Source: Paraburkholderia flagellata
GTDB taxonomy: Bacteria > Pseudomonadota > Gammaproteobacteria > Burkholderiales > Burkholderiaceae
Length of the DNA stretch: 64,000 nucleotides
NCBI RefSeq assembly: GCF_021390645.1
Contig: NZ_JAJEJT010000003.1
Coordinates: 992,001 to 1,056,000 of the forward strand
Direction of reading: 5' to 3'
Numbering within the stretch: position 1 is the stretch's first letter; each line of letters begins with the position of its first letter. A program made the translations under genes and the position numbers. Shown piece after piece: positions 59,624-64,000 of this stretch. Under the pieces are notes generated by a model. It was not told where the DNA came from. It worked only from the letters and a program-made list of their open reading frames with translations, and ran no database searches.

Positions 59624-61102
59624 TCACGTCGTGAACAGCGGCCGCAGGTCGGCGATGTTCGCGACGTGCTCCAGGGCGTTGATCCGCTCGATCAGTTGCG
59701 CAGTCTTTTGCTGTCCGAGCACCGGCTCCATGAGATCGCGCGCCTTCTCGTTCACCTGCGCGACGCTCAGCGGGTTCTCTTTCGTGCCGGGTGGAAAGCG
59801 CGTGTAGTGGCTCACGGAGCGCCCGTCCGTCAACATCACTTCGACGATGCCGCCGCGCGGTGCGGCCGGGTCGCTCAGCTTCGGGTCCGCTACGACGCTC
59901 ACTTTCGCGCGCTGCGCCTGAATCTGCGGATCGCGCATGAGCGCTACGTCGTGGCTGTCCGCGAACGACACAGCGCCCTTCACGAGCGCCAGCGCCACCA
60001 TGTGCTGGCAGTTGACGTCGGGCATCGCGCTGTCGCCGACAATGCCGATGGCGTCGGGGGGCACCTTCACCACCACCGTACGCACCTTGTCCGGCGTGAG
60101 CTGATATTGCCGCCGCAGCGTGAGCAATGCATCGAGCGGGGATTGAATCGGATAGCCTACCGAATACGTCTTGATCGCCGTTTCCGTCACGAAGAAGCGG
60201 CTGCCGAGCTGGTCGATCAGCGCCTCGGGCTGCGGCTTCGTGGAAAGCGCGATGAAGAGATTGTGCGTGCCGTCGAGCACATCGGCCACGCCAGTCATGC
60301 CCGATTGCACCATGGTCGTCGCCATCACGCCATTGCGCGCGCCCATGCCCGCGAAATCGAACGCCTTTTCGATGTGGTCGCGGTCGTTCACCCAACTCCA
60401 CAGTCCTGAAACCTGTTGCGCCGCGTATGAGATCGCATAACGCGTCTGGCGTTCATCGAGCCGCGCGAGTGCAGCGGCCGCGCCGAGCGCGCCGAACGTC
60501 GAGGCCGTGCCTTCCGCGCTGCGATGCGTTGCGCGCACGAGGTCCGGGCCGAGCGCCATGAGGAGCCGGCACGAGGCGTCGTAGCCCAGCGCGACGGCAC
60601 GCACGAACGCCTCGCCCGATGTGCCCTGCGCCTCGCCCAGCGCGAGCGCGGCGGGCACCGTGGAGCACCCGGGGTGCGCTTTCGTGACGGGCTCGAAGTC
60701 GTCGGTTTCGTCGGAGTGCGCGCACATCGCGTTGGCGAGCGCGGCGTTCACCGTGCTCGTGCGCAGGTCGGAGCCCACGGCCGAAGACTGTGGCGCGCCG
60801 CCAAGCGAGCGCACGTATTGCGTCGCCAGCATGCCGGGACGCATGCGAGAACCCGACACCATCGCGCCGAAGGTATCGAGTATGTGGTTTTTGCACTCGA
60901 TCAGCACGGCGTCGGGTAACGGCTTGTCGCGCGCGGCGACGATGTATCGCGCGAGTTGCGCGGTGATGCCGGTGTCGTCCGGCGATGACGTGGATGACGC
61001 GTCGGCCGCAAGTGTATGCCTTGCGCCAAGGACAGGCAGTATGCTGCACGCCGCGGCGCACTGAAGCATGCGGCGGCGCGAGAGCGAAGACGTTGTTGGC
61101 AT
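59624..61102 (-). CDS. MmgE/PrpD-family protein with Tat signal
   Basis: 492 residues. The N-terminus carries SRRRMLQ plus a hydrophobic stretch and an AADA cleavage region, a twin-arginine signal that predicts periplasmic export of a folded protein. The MmgE/PrpD domain follows: HILDTFGAMVSGSRM, AHSDETDDFEPVTKAHPGCS and VGYPIQSPLDALLTL. Family members dehydrate or isomerise 2-methylcitrate, cis-aconitate or iminodisuccinate in the cytoplasm, so an exported one is unusual. Start after a 47-base gap from the half-length paralogue. Confidence 0.88.
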   Translation of the reverse strand: MPTTSSLSRRRMLQCAAACSILPVLGARHTLAADASSTSSPDDTGITAQLARYIVAARDKPLPDAVLIECKNHILDTFGAMVSGSRMRPGMLATQYVRSLGGAPQSSAVGSDLRTSTVNAALANAMCAHSDETDDFEPVTKAHPGCSTVPAALALGEAQGTSGEAFVRAVALGYDASCRLLMALGPDLVRATHRSAEGTASTFGALGAAAALARLDERQTRYAISYAAQQVSGLWSWVNDRDHIEKAFDFAGMGARNGVMATTMVQSGMTGVADVLDGTHNLFIALSTKPQPEALIDQLGSRFFVTETAIKTYSVGYPIQSPLDALLTLRRQYQLTPDKVRTVVVKVPPDAIGIVGDSAMPDVNCQHMVALALVKGAVSFADSHDVALMRDPQIQAQRAKVSVVADPKLSDPAAPRGGIVEVMLTDGRSVSHYTRFPPGTKENPLSVAQVNEKARDLMEPVLGQQKTAQLIERINALEHVANIADLRPLFTT

Positions 61103-61149
61103 CTTGATCCGTTCGGAATCCGTATTTAAATCGTTCTGCTAGCCGCGGC

Positions 61150-61833
61150 TCATGCGGTAATCGCTCCCGCATCGAAGCGATATGCCATCAACGCGGCTAA
61201 CCCGCGCCGTCCGTCTATCGAAGCCGCTGCACTCGTGAAGCCGTGTTTCGCGAGCAGGGCTGCCTCGATGGCATCGGCGGCCGCCTTGCCGGTTTCCAGC
61301 GCGCCCATGGCTTCGCCCACGTTTCGAGCGAGCCCTGCGGCCTGCGTTGCGGCAATGCCGAGCGCGTGGCGCGTGTGCAGCGCGTCGAGCCCGAGAAGAC
61401 GCGCTGCCGCGAGCGTCGCCCCCACGATCCCGAGCGAAGCGGCCACATTCCAGCGCGCGCGAAACGCTTCGTCGTCTACGGCGGCCCCCAGCCGCGCCGA
61501 CGCGCGCGTGCCGACCGAGACTGCGGCGGCGATGTCCTCTTCGGCGGCCTCGAGAGCCTCGCCCAGCGAAAGCGCTGCCGCAATGACGGGCGTGGCGGTC
61601 GAACCGGCATCCAGCGTCGCAAGCGCAGCGCCGAGCTGCCATGCGCGCGAGCGCGCATCGGTGGCCTGCGCGAGCATTTCGCTCAGCGGGCTGGCATCGC
61701 GGGGCTGCGCAGCGCAGCGGCGCGCGCTCGCCACGGCGCTGCGCGCGGCTTCGAGTTCGCGCGCGCCAGGCTTCGCGGCGGCAAGCGCCACGAGTGCGTC
61801 GGAAACGGCGGAATGAGCGGCCGGGTTATGCAT
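61150..61833 (-). CDS. Half-length MmgE/PrpD-family paralogue, probably inactive
   Basis: 227 residues from ATG 61833, overlapping the previous gene's stop by eight bases. It contains only the helical first domain (blocks WNVAASLGIVGATLAAARLLGLDALHTRHALGIAATQAAGLA and ALETGKAAADAIEAALLAKHGFT) and ends just where domain two would begin. The HxDDxDDTH region of the full-length neighbour is replaced by LDAGSTATP, so the active-site acids are missing. It may serve as a partner subunit. Confidence 0.8.
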   Translation of the reverse strand: MHNPAAHSAVSDALVALAAAKPGARELEAARSAVASARRCAAQPRDASPLSEMLAQATDARSRAWQLGAALATLDAGSTATPVIAAALSLGEALEAAEEDIAAAVSVGTRASARLGAAVDDEAFRARWNVAASLGIVGATLAAARLLGLDALHTRHALGIAATQAAGLARNVGEAMGALETGKAAADAIEAALLAKHGFTSAAASIDGRRGLAALMAYRFDAGAITA

Positions 61834-63184
61834 GAACCAGATCCTCGTTCGGTGTGCACAGGGCGAAGAACGCATCGAGACTCGTTGCGCGCTCCACGTT
61901 CGCGACGGCTGCGGCAATACGATCCGCCGCACCCGCGCCAAGCCGCGGGTCGATCAGCAGACGCACCTTGTCGAGCAGTTCGTCGTCGGTCAGGGGCCGC
62001 GCGAGACTGCCGCGCGCGTGTTCGACGTGATGCGCGACGACGCTGCCGTCGTGCAGCCGCGCCTCGATGTACGCCTCGTCGCGGTTCACGGCGGCATCGG
62101 GCGCGAGCGTTGTCTTCGCGCGCAGCGCCTTCACGTCGTCACGCGTCACGCGGCTGTCGTCGTACTGCGCGAGACCCACCTGACCGTCGCACAGCGCGGC
62201 GGCCACGCCATGGATCGCGCTGAAACGCGCCTGCAGGCCGTCATGAGGCTGCGGATTGCCCATCAGCTCGGGCACGAGCGGATGGCAGCGCAGCACGATC
62301 GCGTCGATCGAACCGGCATCCGCAATGCGCTGTGCAATCGCGAGACCGGCGTCGATGGCCGGATGCGCGACAATCCCGCACGGATACGGCTTGTAGGTGT
62401 TGAACAGCAGTTCCCAGCGCTCGCCGAACTCGCCGTTCATGCGCTCGAACTCCACCTTCGTCGAGAGCGATCGCGCGTAGCCTCGCGGCGCTTCGAAGAT
62501 ATCCACAGCCGCTTGCTGGCCGTGCCGCGCGAGCCGTGCTGCGTCGATGCCATTGGCAGCCGCTTTGCCGGGATGAAACGGCTTGGTCATGGTGCCGAAG
62601 GCCTCGCGCTGCCCGATGAACATCGAAGCCGCAATCGATACGGCCTCCTTAAGTCTCGCTTCGTCGAGGCCGAGCAGCAGCGCCGCCGTGACCGCACAGC
62701 CAATCACGCCGCACGTGCCCGTGATATGCCAGCCCCGGTCGTAGTGCTCGGGCGAGATCGCCACCCCCACGCGCAATTGCGCCTCGCAGCCGAGCGCGAA
62801 CGCCGTGAGCGCCTGCGCGCCAGTGGGCCGCGTTTGCGGCGCGAGCCCGATGAGCACCGCGAGCGTCGCCGCCGCGGGATGGATCACGGTGGCGAGATGC
62901 GTATCGTCGAAATCGTCGAGGTGACCGGCAAAGCCGTTCGCCAGCGCGGCGAAATGCACGTCGGTGTGCTCGACGCGGCCCAGTACGCCCGCCTCGCTCC
63001 CAGCGCCGAGGTCGCGCGCAGCGGCCAATATCGCTTCCACGCCTGGATGTATACACGCGCCAATAGTTGTTCCCACAACGTTGATGAACGAACGCTTCGC
63101 TTCCTTCAAAACATCGGCGGGCAGCGGACGCTGTGCCAGCGCATACACGCCCTGCGCGAACGCCTCGGCGATGGAACCACTCAT
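61826..63184 (-). CDS. MmgE/PrpD-family protein, full length
   Basis: 452 residues from ATG 63184, overlapping the MFS stop by four bases. Active-site region HLDDFDDTHLATVIHPAAATLAVL and GKAAANGIDAARLARHG are conserved, followed by the lid domain with YKPYPCGIVAHPAIDAGL. No signal peptide, so cytoplasmic. It may be a dehydratase, decarboxylase or epimerase of a tricarboxylate or iminodisuccinate-like compound imported by the upstream MFS protein. Confidence 0.9.
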   Translation of the reverse strand: MSGSIAEAFAQGVYALAQRPLPADVLKEAKRSFINVVGTTIGACIHPGVEAILAAARDLGAGSEAGVLGRVEHTDVHFAALANGFAGHLDDFDDTHLATVIHPAAATLAVLIGLAPQTRPTGAQALTAFALGCEAQLRVGVAISPEHYDRGWHITGTCGVIGCAVTAALLLGLDEARLKEAVSIAASMFIGQREAFGTMTKPFHPGKAAANGIDAARLARHGQQAAVDIFEAPRGYARSLSTKVEFERMNGEFGERWELLFNTYKPYPCGIVAHPAIDAGLAIAQRIADAGSIDAIVLRCHPLVPELMGNPQPHDGLQARFSAIHGVAAALCDGQVGLAQYDDSRVTRDDVKALRAKTTLAPDAAVNRDEAYIEARLHDGSVVAHHVEHARGSLARPLTDDELLDKVRLLIDPRLGAGAADRIAAAVANVERATSLDAFFALCTPNEDLVHA

Positions 63185-64000
63185 TGCGACAACTCCTCTA
63201 GACGTACACCGTTGGTTTTCGGACCCCACACGCCAACCGTCACGACGATCACGACCATGGCCGACGAAATCAGCAGGAACACGGCGGGCACGCCGTAGTG
63301 CTTGAGCAGGGCCGCCACCCAGAAGCCGACGAAGATCGAACTCACGCGGCTCCAGCTGAAGACGAAGCCCACGGCGCGCGCGCGAATGCGTGTGGGATAC
63401 AGTTCGGCCTGATAGGTGTGGAAGATCCCGATGAGCCAGTTGTTCGCGATCGTCACCGCGCTGCCGAAAAGCAGGATCGGCACGGGGTCGCGCACCTGGC
63501 CGAACATCACGCCGGCCACGGCCACGACGATCGCGCAGCCCACCAGTTGCCACTTGCGCTGGAAACGCTCCGCGCACGCCATGGCGCCAATGGCGCCGAG
63601 CGGCGTCGTAATGGCGATCACCATGGTGTAGAGCAGCGAATGCGTGATCGTGATGCCCTTCGAGTACAGCAGCACCGGCACCCATGCGCCGAAGCCGTAG
63701 ACGCCGAAGGTCTGGCAAAAGTTGAAGAGCGACAGCATCACCGTGCGCTTGAAGTAGCGGCCCTGCCACATCTCGATCCACGCGCCGCGCGCTTGCAGTT
63801 GGCTCGCGTCCGGGCCGTCGGGCGGCTCGGCGAGCGGCTTGCCGGTTTCGGCGACCACCTTGCGCTCGATCTCGTCGACGATCTCGCGCGCCTCGCTCAC
63901 ACGTCCCTTGCTCTCCAGCCAGCGCGGCGACTCCGGCAAGCCGTGACGAATAAACCAGATGCACACGGCGCCGGCCGCGCCGATGATCATCACCCAGCGC
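63181..64000 (-). CDS. MFS transporter, N-terminus cut by window edge
   Basis: The last 272 residues or so are visible. The HGLPESPRWLESKGRVSEARE loop is the centre of a sugar porter/AAHS-type carrier, followed by about six helices including GFGAWVPVLLYSKGITITHSLLY and IFHTYQAELYPTRIRARAVGFVFSWSR. It heads the MmgE/PrpD operon (ATGA overlap) and probably imports a di- or tricarboxylate-like or aromatic acid substrate. Confidence 0.9.
   Translation of the reverse strand, partial: RWVMIIGAAGAVCIWFIRHGLPESPRWLESKGRVSEAREIVDEIERKVVAETGKPLAEPPDGPDASQLQARGAWIEMWQGRYFKRTVMLSLFNFCQTFGVYGFGAWVPVLLYSKGITITHSLLYTMVIAITTPLGAIGAMACAERFQRKWQLVGCAIVVAVAGVMFGQVRDPVPILLFGSAVTIANNWLIGIFHTYQAELYPTRIRARAVGFVFSWSRVSSIFVGFWVAALLKHYGVPAVFLLISSAMVVIVVTVGVWGPKTNGVRLEELSQ

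Noticed and set aside
1..64000. CRISPR arrays, IS elements, integrases, phage genes, replication origin
   Set aside because: No regularly spaced repeats, no transposase, integrase or rep/par genes seen in any frame.

Overview
The window is GC-rich and densely packed, with G/C-biased third codon positions and several metabolic islands next to each other. Gene content (LysR-controlled catabolic islands, a hydroquinone/hydroxyquinol pathway, a formaldehyde-activating enzyme, many MFS and ABC importers) suggests a soil or rhizosphere Burkholderiales, most likely the Paraburkholderia/Caballeronia group, and probably an accessory part of the genome such as a second chromosome or megaplasmid. No rRNA, tRNA, insertion sequence, phage gene or CRISPR array was seen. 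The taxonomic placement is inference from gene content.

Layout. 1-5.3 kb: a partial ferritin-like di-iron protein, an AraC regulator, and a LysR gene divergent from two SDR oxidoreductases, with an inverted-repeat operator between them. 5.3-8.4 kb (minus): a fae - aldo/keto reductase - aldehyde dehydrogenase operon ending in an intrinsic terminator. It is divergent from 8.6-13.8 kb (plus): a glycine-betaine/proline-type ABC importer, an MFS carrier and a GcvA-like LysR. 13.7-20.2 kb (minus): a sugar-acid operon of fucU, aldA-like dehydrogenase, MFS, enolase-superfamily dehydratase and GMC oxidoreductase. 20.4-25.8 kb: two GNAT acetyltransferases, then an MFS carrier, flavin reductase and NtaA/DmoA-type FMN monooxygenase, divergent from an XRE-cupin regulator with two palindromes between. 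25.8-29.5 kb: amidohydrolase, MHS transporter, LysR. 29.6-34.2 kb: a P-type ATPase lacking two Ca-site carboxylates and an Na/Pi cotransporter-PhoU protein. 34.2-38.9 kb: a branched-chain-type ABC importer whose two ATPases are fused in one chain.

39-48.6 kb: small genes (lipocalin-like, membrane protein, VOC), a chemoreceptor, a CBS protein, the uncharacterised DUF969-DUF979-DUF2891 operon, and an alkylation-repair-like operon in which two paralogous 2OG-Fe(II) oxygenases flank ogt; one of them has lost the iron-binding Asp. 48.6-56.8 kb: a complete lower hydroquinone/hydroxyquinol pathway (pnpCDEFG order) with a YciI protein, a Rieske ferredoxin, a LysR regulator and an MFS carrier. A 17-bp LysR-type element occurs both in front of pnpC and upstream of the MFS gene. 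57-64 kb: a FUSC exporter, a glycosyltransferase, and an operon of three MmgE/PrpD-family proteins (one Tat-exported, one half-length) with a truncated MFS gene at the window edge.

How they work together. Most islands follow a carrier plus catabolic enzymes plus local regulator plan. The pnp island funnels hydroquinone via 4-hydroxymuconic semialdehyde, and hydroxyquinol directly, to maleylacetate and then beta-ketoadipate. The fuc-like island looks like an oxidative deoxysugar pathway. The fae/betaine pair may couple methyl-group catabolism to formaldehyde capture. The best candidates for undescribed biology are the HxR oxygenase paralogue next to ogt, the three-DUF operon with its own palindromic operator, the fae operon, and the three-member MmgE/PrpD operon.
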